Assembly (NCBI RefSeq): GCF_001956295.1
Contig: NZ_MRTD01000008.1
Location: 124,001-188,000 of the forward strand
Direction: 5' to 3'
DNA: 64,000 nucleotides
Origin: Paenibacillus sp. FSL A5-0031
Lineage (GTDB): Bacteria > Bacillota > Bacilli > Paenibacillales > Paenibacillaceae
Program-made: the position numbers and the translations under genes
The notes under the pieces: model-generated
Database searches by the model: none
Seen by the model: only the letters and a program-made list of their open reading frames with translations
What the model was told of the DNA's origin: nothing
In this document: positions 24,941 through 33,674 of the stretch, piece after piece
Layout: every line of letters begins with the position of its first letter
How positions within the stretch are numbered: position 1 is the first letter of the stretch

Positions 24941-27178
24941 TTAAACAGATGCCGGAACTGCCGGTTCCAACTGATCGTCCTTCGTTTTCCGATGGGACAA
25001 AGTAAAGTACAGATAAGAAAGCACAGCGAACAGAATAGCAATGCCCGCCATAATTGCAACATATCCAGCCATCGAGCTGAAATCTCCGCTTGAGATAATA
25101 TCTCTAAAGCCTTTGACCGAGTAAGTCATTGGCAGGAACGGCGATACTTTTTGCAACCATCCAGGTACAAGCTCGATAGGGAATGTGCCCGCAGAGCTCG
25201 TTAATTGGAAGATAAGCAAAATAACTGCGATAAATCGTCCCGGATTGCCCATTGAAGCAACTAGGAATTGAATAATCATCATAAACGTAATGCTGGTTAG
25301 TATGGAGTACATGACGAACAAGCCCATGCTTTGCACTTCCAGCTTCAGCACATAAATAAGAGCAGCATCCGCAATCAATGCCTGAATGGTGCCGATTAGC
25401 GCTAAAGTGAGTGCTTTACTCAAAAACCAGCTCCAGCCGTTAACTGGACGAACAGCCGGTTCACGAACCGAATATACAATCGTTAATAGCATAGCCCCGA
25501 CATATAATCCAAGCGATAGGAAATACGGCGCAAGACCCGTACCGTAGTTATCTACCTTCGTTACTTTCTCTACATCAAGCTTTACTGGATCGGAGAACAT
25601 ATCCACCATCGTATCGGTCAGCTTTAGATCAGACGTCTTATCCGACGCTTCATTCAGCTTGCCTGACAGCTCCTGAGTGCCATCCTCCAATTTCAACAAA
25701 CCTGATGCTACTTGCTGCGCACCATCCTCCAACTCTACCGAACCATTAACGAATGGCGTAATGCTTGAGGACAACTGTGAAAGTCCAGACGTAAGCGTTG
25801 CTGCCCCGCTGTTCAGCTGTTTGGCACCTGTTGCAAGCTTTGTTCCGCCGGCACTTGCTTCAGCAAGCTTCGAGCCGAACTGATTCATGCCGGTTGAAAA
25901 TTTCTTCGCACCAGCGACTACCTGCTCTGCGCCTGCACCAAGCTGTTTACCGCCGGCCGCTGCTTCCTCGACCTTCTTATCGAAGGTTCCAAGTCCATCA
26001 GATACTTTGACTAGGCCTTCATTAAGCTTAGACGCCCCGTCTCTTAGCTGCTTCTGTCCTTCTGAAGACTTCTCCAGACCCGCCGCAAGCTCTCGGCTCG
26101 CTTTGAGCAAAGACGCAAAGCTTTCGCTATCCGCCAGCTCTGGATTCGCCTGACCCAGCTGCGCCAGCCCATTCGCCAGCTGCGACGCTCCTGCCTTCAG
26201 CTGCTCCTCGCCCGCAGCTGATTCCTTAAGACCGCCCGCTAGCTGCCCCGAAGCCTGCTGCGCGTCCGACGCGCCTCCCGCCAGCTGTCCGCTCGCTCCG
26301 GCTAATTGCGACAAGCCGTCGCTAAGCTTCACCGCTCCGGCTCCAAGCGAGCCCGCGCCTTCACCAAGCGATGCGGCTCCCGCGCCAAGCTCCTTCTGCG
26401 CTGCCAGCAGCTGTGCCAGGCCGCTAGCCAAGTTATTCGTGCCCGTGCTAAGCTCGGCACTGCCTTTGCCAAGCGCCTTGCCGCCATCGTTCAGCTTAGC
26501 GACTCCCTCTTTGAGCGTAAGCGATCCGCTGACCAGCTTCGCTAAGTTTTTCTCGATGAGTACGGCTCCGTCCTTCGCCTTCGTCGTCCCATCAGCAATT
26601 TCACCTGCACCATCGCTCGCTTTGCTTATGCCATCCACGAGCTCCTCCATTTGCTCAAACACAGTGCGCGTATAAGCCGACGTCACTTCTTTGTTAAGCT
26701 CCATTTTCATGGTGTCGACTGCTTTGCTGCCAATCTGAGAAGCTAAAAAGTTATAGCTCTCATTAGCTAAATACGTAAGCTTAGCCGGTGTTGGCTTATC
26801 TGAGGTTAAAGTGGTTGTTTTCTCCGAGAAATCAGAAGGAATCTCAATGGCCAAATAGTAGCTATGATCCTCCATTCCCGCCTCGGCTTCCTCTTTACTT
26901 ACGAAATGCCATTCGAATTTTTCATTTTCCTTTAGCTCTGCCTCAAAATCATCGCCAATATGCATCATCTCGCCGTTAAATTCGTACCCTTTATCCGCAT
27001 TAACGACGGCTACCGGCATCTTATCCAAATTTCCGTACGGGTCCCAAAACGCCCCTAGAAACATCGATGAGTACATAACGGGAATCATCAGCACGCCAAT
27101 TACCGATATCAACAACATTTTGTTGCGGCCGATTCCGGACAATTCTTTACCAAACTGCTTTAAACCTTTGAACTTCAA
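24941..27178 (-). CDS. YhgE/Pip-type membrane protein (ABC-2-like exporter)
   Basis: This protein (about 745 aa) belongs to the YhgE/phage-infection-protein family. One N-terminal membrane segment (about residues 20-40) is followed by a large outside domain and five or six C-terminal membrane segments (about 545-735) of ABC-2 permease type. The outside part (about 185-510) is a long run of alanine/glycine-rich repeats of the pattern LxxGaxxLxxGlxxL, expected to form long helices. TTG at 27178, ten nt after GGGAG, is favoured over GTG at 27187. It lies 76 bp after a tetR gene of the same orientation, which probably controls it. Family members are proposed to export or to be phage receptors; the substrate is unknown. 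Confidence 0.88.
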   Translation of the reverse strand: MKFKGLKQFGKELSGIGRNKMLLISVIGVLMIPVMYSSMFLGAFWDPYGNLDKMPVAVVNADKGYEFNGEMMHIGDDFEAELKENEKFEWHFVSKEEAEAGMEDHSYYLAIEIPSDFSEKTTTLTSDKPTPAKLTYLANESYNFLASQIGSKAVDTMKMELNKEVTSAYTRTVFEQMEELVDGISKASDGAGEIADGTTKAKDGAVLIEKNLAKLVSGSLTLKEGVAKLNDGGKALGKGSAELSTGTNNLASGLAQLLAAQKELGAGAASLGEGAGSLGAGAVKLSDGLSQLAGASGQLAGGASDAQQASGQLAGGLKESAAGEEQLKAGASQLANGLAQLGQANPELADSESFASLLKASRELAAGLEKSSEGQKQLRDGASKLNEGLVKVSDGLGTFDKKVEEAAAGGKQLGAGAEQVVAGAKKFSTGMNQFGSKLAEASAGGTKLATGAKQLNSGAATLTSGLSQLSSSITPFVNGSVELEDGAQQVASGLLKLEDGTQELSGKLNEASDKTSDLKLTDTMVDMFSDPVKLDVEKVTKVDNYGTGLAPYFLSLGLYVGAMLLTIVYSVREPAVRPVNGWSWFLSKALTLALIGTIQALIADAALIYVLKLEVQSMGLFVMYSILTSITFMMIIQFLVASMGNPGRFIAVILLIFQLTSSAGTFPIELVPGWLQKVSPFLPMTYSVKGFRDIISSGDFSSMAGYVAIMAGIAILFAVLSYLYFTLSHRKTKDDQLEPAVPASV

Positions 27179-27254
27179 ATCGTCCACTCTCCCAATTACT
27201 GATTGACCGTTTCTCTCATTCGGTCATTTCTTTGTGTAAAAAAAGGCATCCAGG

Positions 27255-27830
27255 TTATTCCGGAGCCAATCCTACTTGCATATAGAATCGCAATTTTTCC
27301 GCTACTTGCTGTTTGTTCAGCGGTTCATGCGTTTTTTTCCATTCTACCGTAAGCGCCATATACAAGCGGAGCATAACAAACGCAGTCATTTCTGGATCAC
27401 AAGGCTTAATCTCGCCTTTATCGATCGCCAGCTGGATTTGATGCTGAATATAACCAACGACTGCTTTCTCTATTTGCTGTATACCCTCCAGCGCCATGGG
27501 CGTACCAATCTCGCGTACCTCATGCGATAGCTTAAGTGCAAGCTCATGTTCCTCGCGAAAATCGAGCAGCTGCTCGAGCGCAGCGTTCAAATTATCGAAG
27601 AATAACCGATTAGGATCAACAACCTTTTCTGCAACCTGCTTCATTTCAATAATAAGCTTCTTCATAATTTCGTGGAACAACTCTTCTTTATTCGTAAAGA
27701 ACGTGTAGATCGTCCCTTTGCCCACATTCGCAATTTTCGCTACCTGATCCATGGTCGTCGCCTTATACCCAAACAATGCAAACGACTTCCCCGCAGCATT
27801 CACAATCTGCTGTCGTCGATCAATGGCCAT
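27255..27830 (-). CDS. TetR-family repressor
   Basis: This 191-residue regulator has an N-terminal TetR helix-turn-helix (about residues 8-54: ATTMDQVAKIANVGKGTIYTFFTNKEELF) and an all-helical ligand domain. ATG at 27830 is chosen over an ATG six codons upstream because GGAGGTG then precedes it by five nt. It lies directly upstream of the YhgE-like gene and likely represses that unit and itself. The ligand is unknown. Confidence 0.92.
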   Translation of the reverse strand: MAIDRRQQIVNAAGKSFALFGYKATTMDQVAKIANVGKGTIYTFFTNKEELFHEIMKKLIIEMKQVAEKVVDPNRLFFDNLNAALEQLLDFREEHELALKLSHEVREIGTPMALEGIQQIEKAVVGYIQHQIQLAIDKGEIKPCDPEMTAFVMLRLYMALTVEWKKTHEPLNKQQVAEKLRFYMQVGLAPE

Positions 27831-28072
27831 TCCTTCACCTCCGAGCATTTCATTCCTTTATCACTTTAAAAACTGACCAAAAAACTAAAACGGTCATTTC
27901 GACTTCCGTTATCATAGCACGCTCCAATTCCGATTGCAATACCCGATTCATACAATAGCAATATGGCTCAGGACATAACGACAAAAAAATGACTTTACTC
28001 GTCAAAAAGCGCTATACTATATGTACGAATTAATTAATTTCTGCACAGCAGATTAAAAGGAGTGTTCCCCTT

Positions 28073-28411
28073 ATGTCATACAAAGAAATCACGTCCATTG
28101 AAGAATGGAACAACGTCTATGAAGCTTCAGCTACTCGTCCACTCGTTATATTCAAGCACAGCACCACTTGCCCGGTCAGCGCTAACGCTTACCAAGAATT
28201 CAATCAATATCTTGATGGGAAACCAAGAGAAGATGTGGAATACGTGCTTGTAAAAGTTATCGAATCGCGTCCGGTTTCCAACCAAATCGCTGAAGATACT
28301 TCCGTTAAGCATGAGTCCCCGCAAATTATTTTTATCGAGAAAAAAGAAAAAGTGTGGACGACGTCCCACTGGTCGATTACTAAAGCTCATATTACAGCTG
28401 TACTCGACTAA
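28073..28411 (+). CDS. ytxJ: Bacillithiol-system thioredoxin-like protein YtxJ
   Basis: The 112-residue protein matches YtxJ, a monothiol thioredoxin-fold protein (bacilliredoxin family) proposed to remove bacillithiol from oxidised proteins. The single redox cysteine lies in FKHSTTCPVSANAYQEF (about residue 34), and VKVIESRPVSNQIAE with SPQIIFIEK gives the rest of the fold, including the cis-proline. ATG at 28073 follows AAAGGAG. It stands alone and ends at a bidirectional terminator shared with the convergent permease gene. Confidence 0.92.
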   Translation: MSYKEITSIEEWNNVYEASATRPLVIFKHSTTCPVSANAYQEFNQYLDGKPREDVEYVLVKVIESRPVSNQIAEDTSVKHESPQIIFIEKKEKVWTTSHWSITKAHITAVLD

Positions 28412-28428
28412 TTTTTTATAAATTTTTC

Positions 28429-28481
28429 AAAAAAAGCTTCCAGCCATATGCCTCAGCGCATAACGGTTGGGAGCTTTTTTT
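28429..28481. terminator. Bidirectional terminator between ytxJ and the permease gene
   Basis: An A7-GCTTCCAGCC arm (28429-28445) pairs with GGTTGGGAGC-T7 (28465-28481), giving a T run on both strands between two convergent genes. Confidence 0.88.
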
Positions 28482-28485
28482 CATA

Positions 28486-29925
28486 CTATTCCTCCGGATC
28501 TAGCTTACATTCTGCCAGCGTCAGCATTCGAGTACGATACTTCCATTTGTGTCCGATAAAGATGGCAAGGAAAAGGGGAATGCCGATGTAGGAGGCGAAG
28601 ATATAAGCCCAATCAATACGCCCATCCTTGAGAGCGCCGATAAACTGACCGCCAATCACAACAATACAGAGCAGCATAGCTAGGATTGGACCAAATGGAA
28701 ACCACTTCGCCAGATAGGCCAGATCCTCTAGCTTGTGGCCTTGTGATACATAGGCTCTGCGAAAGCGGTAATGGCTAATTGCAATGCCAAGCCAAACGAT
28801 AAAGCCAGACATACCCGAAGCATTCAGCAGCCATACGTAGACGACGCCGTCACCGAAGAAGGAAGCTAAGAAAGCGAGCATGCCAAGAGCCCCCGTCACA
28901 AGAAGCGCCGCTACAGGAACCCCGCGCACGTTCAGCTTAGCCAGAAAACGAGGGGCTTTCCCCTCCTTCGCCAGCACCCAAAGCATCCGCGTAGAGGCAT
29001 ACATACCGGAATTGCCTGCTGACAATACCGAGGTCAAAATGACCGCATTCATAATTGAAGCCGCTAAGGCAAGACCTGCTCTCTCGAAAATGATCGTAAA
29101 TGGACTCGTCGAAATGTCCCCGCTCGCAAGCTTCGCATTTGAATAAGGGATTAACATGCCAATTAGCAATATCGCCAATATGTAGAACAAGAGGATTCTC
29201 CAAAAAATAGAACGGATGGCACGCGGGATATTCTCTCTAGGATTCTCACTCTCGCCAGCCGTGACTCCAATTAGCTCCGTACCTTGAAAAGAGAAGCCCG
29301 CAGCCATAAATACGCCTAACGTAGCTAGAAAACCAGCAGGAAACGGATTGTCCGTCAGATTGCTTATGCCCACCGCTTTCCCATTCCAAATGCCGATCAC
29401 CATCATCAAGCCGATAGCGATAAACACGATTACCGTTACAATTTTGATCATAGCAAGCCAGTATTCCGATTCGCCGTAACCCTTAACAGACAGAAGGTTA
29501 AGGCTAAGCATTAACAATAGAAATAGACCGCTCCACAAAATAGACGGACTGTTCGGAAACCAAAACTTCATAATAAGCGTGGCTGCAGACAGCTCCGCCG
29601 CAATCGTTATCGCCCAGTTGTACCAATAGTTCCAGCCAAGTGCAAAACCAAGCGAAGGATCAACAAAACGTGCTGCATAGGTGCTGAACGTTCCAGACAC
29701 AGGCATATAGGTAGCCATTTCCCCTAAGCTTGTCATCAGAAAATATACCATTATGCCAATCAGGGTATAAGCAAGCACTGCTCCTCCCGGCCCAGCAGAG
29801 TGAATGGCACCGCCACTCGCAAGGAACAAACCCGTACCAATAGAACCTCCAAGCGATATCATGGTCATATGCCGAGCCTTCAAACCTCTGCGCAGCGTGT
29901 TCGAATCCTCTCGTTGCTCACTCAT
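28486..29925 (-). CDS. Amino acid permease, LysP-like
   Basis: This 479-residue APC-family permease has twelve membrane segments. It is very close to LysP throughout: GSIGTGLFLASGGAI, YMPVSGTFSTYAARFVDPSLGFALGWNYWYNWA, GFSFQGTELIGVTAGESENPRENIPRAIRSIFWRILLFY and LSAGNSGMYASTRML. Proton-coupled uptake of lysine is the likely role, though other basic amino acids are possible. ATG at 29925 is preferred to an upstream start at 29982 because AAAGGAGG lies nine nt before it. It is monocistronic and ends at the shared terminator. Confidence 0.88.
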   Translation of the reverse strand: MSEQREDSNTLRRGLKARHMTMISLGGSIGTGLFLASGGAIHSAGPGGAVLAYTLIGIMVYFLMTSLGEMATYMPVSGTFSTYAARFVDPSLGFALGWNYWYNWAITIAAELSAATLIMKFWFPNSPSILWSGLFLLLMLSLNLLSVKGYGESEYWLAMIKIVTVIVFIAIGLMMVIGIWNGKAVGISNLTDNPFPAGFLATLGVFMAAGFSFQGTELIGVTAGESENPRENIPRAIRSIFWRILLFYILAILLIGMLIPYSNAKLASGDISTSPFTIIFERAGLALAASIMNAVILTSVLSAGNSGMYASTRMLWVLAKEGKAPRFLAKLNVRGVPVAALLVTGALGMLAFLASFFGDGVVYVWLLNASGMSGFIVWLGIAISHYRFRRAYVSQGHKLEDLAYLAKWFPFGPILAMLLCIVVIGGQFIGALKDGRIDWAYIFASYIGIPLFLAIFIGHKWKYRTRMLTLAECKLDPEE

Positions 29926-30198
29926 CGTCACGTTCCTCCTTTCCATCTCCTCAGTTTGTTGAATTTCCCGTATTTTATCCATCCAATAAAAAGTTTAGTA
30001 AGACAATTGATTGAAAAATAATAAGATAAGCCTCTCTATATAAACGCAGCAAAAGTTTGTGAATAAGCCGCTAATAAAACAGATGATTATCCAGTATCAC
30101 ACAACGCTAAAATACGACAAATGGACTATCATAATTTCCATTTTTTAATATATAATGAGTAGGTGTGAATTCCACGCAACGATGAGAGGAATGGTAAA

Positions 30199-30813
30199 AT
30201 GTTTGGTAAATTAGCAGCAGATGCCCTTGGAATAAGTGATATTGGCGCGATCATCAAGCCCGAAGATTTCAGCAAAGCCGATTCTGACGATTACGTCATG
30301 CATGAGGATAACGAGAAAATTTATTTTCTCATTAAGTCAAAAACCGACGAATATTGCTTCACAAACCTAGCACTCATTCATCTTGACGGAAAAAGCGCCT
30401 TGAGCAAAAAACGGACATTGAAGCGCTACTCTTACAGTGCTAATCAAATTTCACAAGTTGCATTAGAAACAGCTGGAACAGTCGATCTCGATGTTGAAAT
30501 CAAGTTCACGATTGGCTCAGTGCCATTCTCCATTGATGTCAACAAGAAGCATATCGAAGAGCTGAAAGACCTTTATAAAGCACTTATCAAAATCTCAGAA
30601 ATTACACGCGAGAACGAAATCTCGCTTGAATATGCAAGACGCAGTCTGGATCTCGCATCCACAACGTTGCAGCAAATCCATAAAGGCGACTTCAACGTCG
30701 TCGAACAATTCGACGGACTGAACAAATCTGCGTTCAACTGGCTAGTTAACACACATAAGCAATATCGCATCAAGGATTTTGGCGCTATTTTTGAGCGTTA
30801 TATCAATAACTAG
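30199..30813 (+). CDS. PH-domain protein, YvbH-like
   Basis: This soluble 204-residue protein has a bacterial PH domain at about residues 10-125 (EKIYFLIKSKTDEYCFTNLALIHLDGKSALSKKRTLKRY) followed by a helical YvbH-like C-terminal extension (about 130-200). Members are conserved in bacilli, but their role is not known. ATG at 30199 follows GAGAGGAATGG. It is followed by a strong terminator and looks monocistronic. Confidence 0.85.
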   Translation: MFGKLAADALGISDIGAIIKPEDFSKADSDDYVMHEDNEKIYFLIKSKTDEYCFTNLALIHLDGKSALSKKRTLKRYSYSANQISQVALETAGTVDLDVEIKFTIGSVPFSIDVNKKHIEELKDLYKALIKISEITRENEISLEYARRSLDLASTTLQQIHKGDFNVVEQFDGLNKSAFNWLVNTHKQYRIKDFGAIFERYINN

Positions 30814-30849
30814 TTAAGAGGCCAATTTCATACGATACGAAAAAAGACG

Positions 30850-30891
30850 AAGAACGTCCTTCTGCTCATGGCAAAGGGACGTTCTTTTTTT
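30850..30891 (+). terminator. Terminator after the PH-domain gene
   Basis: A perfect 10-bp stem (30850-30859 with 30877-30886) is followed by a T run to 30891. Confidence 0.92.
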
Positions 30892-30917
30892 GTCCAAATA
30901 TAAGGAGGGAACACATC

Positions 30918-31586
30918 ATGCACACTTTTGAACATATGCACACGCTTTTTATTGAGAAACATTTAGAAAAGAGAAGCGGTGAACGCAAAGCGAGATTATT
31001 AAGAGGACACAGCTATGGCGAGAAGCTCCTTCTTCAAAATGTATGGTGGCCGGTATTCGGCAATTTTGATTACCTGCACCCAGAATATGAAGTCTATGAT
31101 CGGAACCGCAAATCGTATTTTCTTGATTTTGCATTTCTCCCGCCTTATGGGCGTTTTGATATAGAATGCGACGGGTTTCAGTCTCATGTCAAAGACATGG
31201 ATCGCGAGAAATTCAGCTACTCACTTAATCGCGACACTTTCTTAACTGCATTAGGCTGGAAAATGATCCATTTTTCTTTTGACGATATTAAAGATCGACC
31301 AGAAATATGCCGCTCTTTGCTTCAGCTCGTTATCGGACCTTATTTATTGCATAAAGTAAATATAAATCCCGTTTCAAAAATTGAAAAAGATTTGCTCCTA
31401 TTCGCATGGCAGCTCGGTCGCCCTATACGCCCAATTGATGTTTGCAACGCGTGGAAGCTCAACTTCCGCACAGCCCGCAAGCTCCTTGCTGGACTAGCTG
31501 ACAAAGGTTGGCTCCAATCCGTATCAAAAGGGAGTACCATCAGATATTATGAGCTAAAAAAAGACACGCTTGAGCTCTTATTCTAA
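30918..31586 (+). CDS. Nuclease-fold (DUF559/Vsr-like) protein with C-terminal HTH
   Basis: This 222-residue protein seems to combine two modules. Residues about 30-145 resemble the Vsr/DUF559 endonuclease fold: FLDFAFLPPYGRFDIECDGFQSH keeps an Asp and an E-x-D pair followed by a His, and LGWKMIHFSFDDI matches the usual last strand. Residues about 150-222 form a winged-helix-like domain (IDVCNAWKLNFRTARKLLAGLADKGWLQ). It could be a DNA-binding regulator built on a nuclease scaffold or an active single-gene nuclease. AAGGAGGG precedes the ATG at 30918. It borders the repeat-rich gap that follows. The family call is from recollection of motifs. Confidence 0.7.
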   Translation: MHTFEHMHTLFIEKHLEKRSGERKARLLRGHSYGEKLLLQNVWWPVFGNFDYLHPEYEVYDRNRKSYFLDFAFLPPYGRFDIECDGFQSHVKDMDREKFSYSLNRDTFLTALGWKMIHFSFDDIKDRPEICRSLLQLVIGPYLLHKVNINPVSKIEKDLLLFAWQLGRPIRPIDVCNAWKLNFRTARKLLAGLADKGWLQSVSKGSTIRYYELKKDTLELLF

Positions 31587-31660
31587 TATGGCGTAGTGAG
31601 GGAATCATGATCAGTATTGCATTTCACTAGTAAACAGCTAATCGGAATTGTGAATTATGG
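31587..31660. other. Gap leading into the repeat region
   Basis: Short non-coding stretch after the nuclease/HTH gene. From about 31628 it contains degenerate TAGT-phased sequence related to the repeat that follows. No terminator is obvious. Confidence 0.5.
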
Positions 31661-31833
31661 TAGTGATTGCGCTAGTTAATTATGATAGTTAACTACAATA
31701 TTGCATCGCGCTAGTGATTGCGTTAGTTAATTGTGCTAGTTAACTGCAATAGTGCATCGCGCTAGTGATTGCATTAGTTAATTGTGCTAGTTAACTGCAA
31801 TAGTGCATCGCGCTAGTGATCGTGCTATTTAAT
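31661..31833. repeat. Nested tandem repeat, three 51-bp units plus a partial copy
   Basis: Three 51-bp units start at 31661, 31712 and 31763 and a diverged fourth begins at 31814. Units two and three differ at a single base; unit one has drifted more. Each unit is itself four 12-13 nt pieces that begin with TAGT at positions 1, 13, 26 and 39 (pieces such as TAGTTAATTGTGC and TAGTTAACTGCAA). All frames carry stops, so it is not coding. Confidence 0.92.
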
Positions 31834-31849
31834 CACCATTGTGAATTAA

Positions 31850-32041
31850 GCTATCCTGTAGAAATGCAGGATAGCGGCTGGATTAGCTTAATTCGTAGCA
31901 TCTATGTTGTATTTATACCATATAGCATCTCATTTACAAGCTTGCAATACCGAATTACGAGCTAGTTCCTGCAGAAATACAGGATAGAGAGGTTTTACTC
32001 CTAAATTAGTGTAAGTTACTGCAAATGTGCAGGATAGCCGC
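31850..32041. repeat. Three related palindromic elements (CAGGATAG family)
   Basis: The first copy has a perfect 9-bp stem, GCTATCCTG (31850-31858) with CAGGATAGC (31867-31875). Related sequences lie near 31961-31992 (TTCCTGCAGAAATACAGGA) and 32013-32041 (ACTGCAAATGTGCAGGATAG). They share a core CTG-YAGAAAT-RCAGGATAG. They lack T runs and look like dispersed intergenic repeats. Confidence 0.7.
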
Positions 32042-32136
32042 ATCAATTCAACTAGTTAGCCAAATAGACTATAGTCATCAACCGTCAGTAACAACGCGCG
32101 ACAATCACGGTATGGGATAGCGAAAAAATTCATTTA

Positions 32137-32306
32137 AAACTAAGGTCCAAAGTCTAAAAGCATAAACTCACCCAATAAAAAATCTATAAATCATTTCGTT
32201 TCGGTTCAAAACTAGCAGCCCGCACTCACCTTTAATAAAGAAGCATGTTGTTTAATCTACATCTTATATAAATCCATAACCGCCTGCAGAGCCAGCCCGC
32301 TCCCTA
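32137..32306 (-). pseudogene. Decayed duplicate of the 3' end of the aminotransferase gene
   Basis: This segment aligns along its length with about 32322-32497, which holds the last codons, stop and terminator of the aminotransferase gene. On the minus strand it still reads LGSGLALQAVMDLYKM then TAG (stop 32257-32259), against GLALQAAMDVYGM in the intact gene. The terminator hairpin between is degraded. Nothing before these 16 codons can be matched, so it is a 3'-end fragment and not a whole gene. Confidence 0.8.
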
Positions 32307-32398
32307 ACGAGCAAAGACATCAAAACCTAAAGACCAAAGTGCCAGAACCTAAAGCCCACCAACTAAAATAAATCTACAAATCATACTGCCTTTAATCC

Positions 32399-32444
32399 AA
32401 AACAAACAGCCTGCTCTCATCTTATACAGAGGAGCAAGCTGTTT
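32399..32444 (-). terminator. Terminator of the allantoin locus
   Basis: A 13-bp stem with one mismatch (32404-32416 with 32432-32444) is followed on the minus strand by GTTTT. It begins four bases after the aminotransferase stop codon. Confidence 0.75.
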
Positions 32445-32447
32445 GGT

Positions 32448-33674
32448 CTACATCCCATAAACATCCATAGCCGCCTGCAGTGCCAGGCCTGCAACCAACT
32501 GATGACCGTGTCGAAGCAGAACGGCTTCCAGCGCGCCGAGCGTAAGCAGCACGTTGCGCTTGCTGCAGCTGTAGCCCATTGTACCGATGCGCCATATTTT
32601 CCCCTTCAAGGGACCGAAGGAGCTGGCGATCTCGATGCCGTAATGATCAAGCAGCATCGAACGTACAGATTCTCCATCTATGCCAGCCGGAATTTCAATA
32701 CAGGTAACGACGGTCATTTTGCAGGCCGGGTCGCCGTAGAGACGCAAGCCCATTGCCTCCAAACCAGCAATCAACGCCCCTTCGTGCTCACGATGCCGCG
32801 CAAAACGCGCCTCAAGCCCCTCTTCCAGCACAAGCCGCAGCCCTTCACGAAGCGCATAAAGCATGGATGTCGCTTCCGTATGATGGTTGAGCCGAGCAGA
32901 GCTCCAATAATCCTGCAGCTGACTCAAATCCAAGTAGTTGCTTTGAATCGGTCGCAGCAGCGGGTCATCCTCGTCGTCAGCGAGAAGCAGCCCTCTTTCA
33001 ACCTTTTTGCGGCTGAGCAGCTTCACCTCTGCGCGTTTATTGTACGTAATCGGCGCCATGCCTGCCGGTACGGATAAACACTTCTGCGTGCCGCCAATTA
33101 CCGCATCGATGAGCAGGCGGTCAGTCGCTACCTCAATACCGCCAATTGTCGCAACAGCGTCCACAACGAAGAGCGCATTCACTTCCCTGCACGCTTGCCC
33201 GATGCCTTCGAGCGGCTGCATTCTTCCCGTTGATGTCTCGCCATGCACAAGAGCTACGACATCAGGCTGATGCTCCTTTATGGCATTAACTATTTCCTCC
33301 GTTAAAAATACACTGCCCCAATCTTTCTCCAGCGTTACAACCTCAGCACCGCAGCGCTTCGCAATCTCGGTCAGCAAATGGCCGAAGCGTCCATAAATCG
33401 GCACAAGCACCTTATCGCCAGGCTCGATCAAGCCTACGAGAACAGCCTCTATCCCCGACCTCGACGTCCCATCCACAGGGAATGCCCATTCATTATCGGT
33501 CTTAAATAATTGGCGCAGCATCTCCATTGTTTCATTCATTAATGCCGTAAACTCTGGGTCAAATTGTCCCAATATCGGATACGACATCGCCCGCAGCACC
33601 CGCGGATCCACCTCGACTGGGCCTGGTGTCATAATCGTACGCGGTGACGGCGCCAAATCTTTGTATAGCTTCAT
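32448..33674 (-). CDS. pucG: PucG-type aminotransferase ((S)-ureidoglycine-glyoxylate)
   Basis: This 408-residue class-V PLP aminotransferase fits PucG, which moves the amino group of ureidoglycine to glyoxylate during allantoin breakdown. Family blocks are IMTPGPVEVDPRVLRAMSYPILGQFDPEF (about 14-42), VDGTSRSGIEAVLVGLIEPGDKVLVP (about 68), HGETSTG (about 145), VDAVATIGG (about 172) and the lysine-bearing IGGTQKCLSVPAG (about 190-202). Its ATG overlaps the preceding amidohydrolase stop by four bases with AGGGGG upstream. Serine- or alanine-glyoxylate aminotransferase is the alternative, but allantoinase and allantoate amidohydrolase next door favour PucG. Confidence 0.88.
   Translation of the reverse strand: MKLYKDLAPSPRTIMTPGPVEVDPRVLRAMSYPILGQFDPEFTALMNETMEMLRQLFKTDNEWAFPVDGTSRSGIEAVLVGLIEPGDKVLVPIYGRFGHLLTEIAKRCGAEVVTLEKDWGSVFLTEEIVNAIKEHQPDVVALVHGETSTGRMQPLEGIGQACREVNALFVVDAVATIGGIEVATDRLLIDAVIGGTQKCLSVPAGMAPITYNKRAEVKLLSRKKVERGLLLADDEDDPLLRPIQSNYLDLSQLQDYWSSARLNHHTEATSMLYALREGLRLVLEEGLEARFARHREHEGALIAGLEAMGLRLYGDPACKMTVVTCIEIPAGIDGESVRSMLLDHYGIEIASSFGPLKGKIWRIGTMGYSCSKRNVLLTLGALEAVLLRHGHQLVAGLALQAAMDVYGM

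Noticed and set aside
31661..31833. Possible CRISPR array
   Set aside because: The repeats are head-to-tail with no unique spacers and show internal 13-nt phasing; no cas genes are near.
32502..33077. 191-codon plus-strand frame
   Set aside because: Antisense shadow of the PucG-type aminotransferase gene, whose family motifs are continuous on the other strand.
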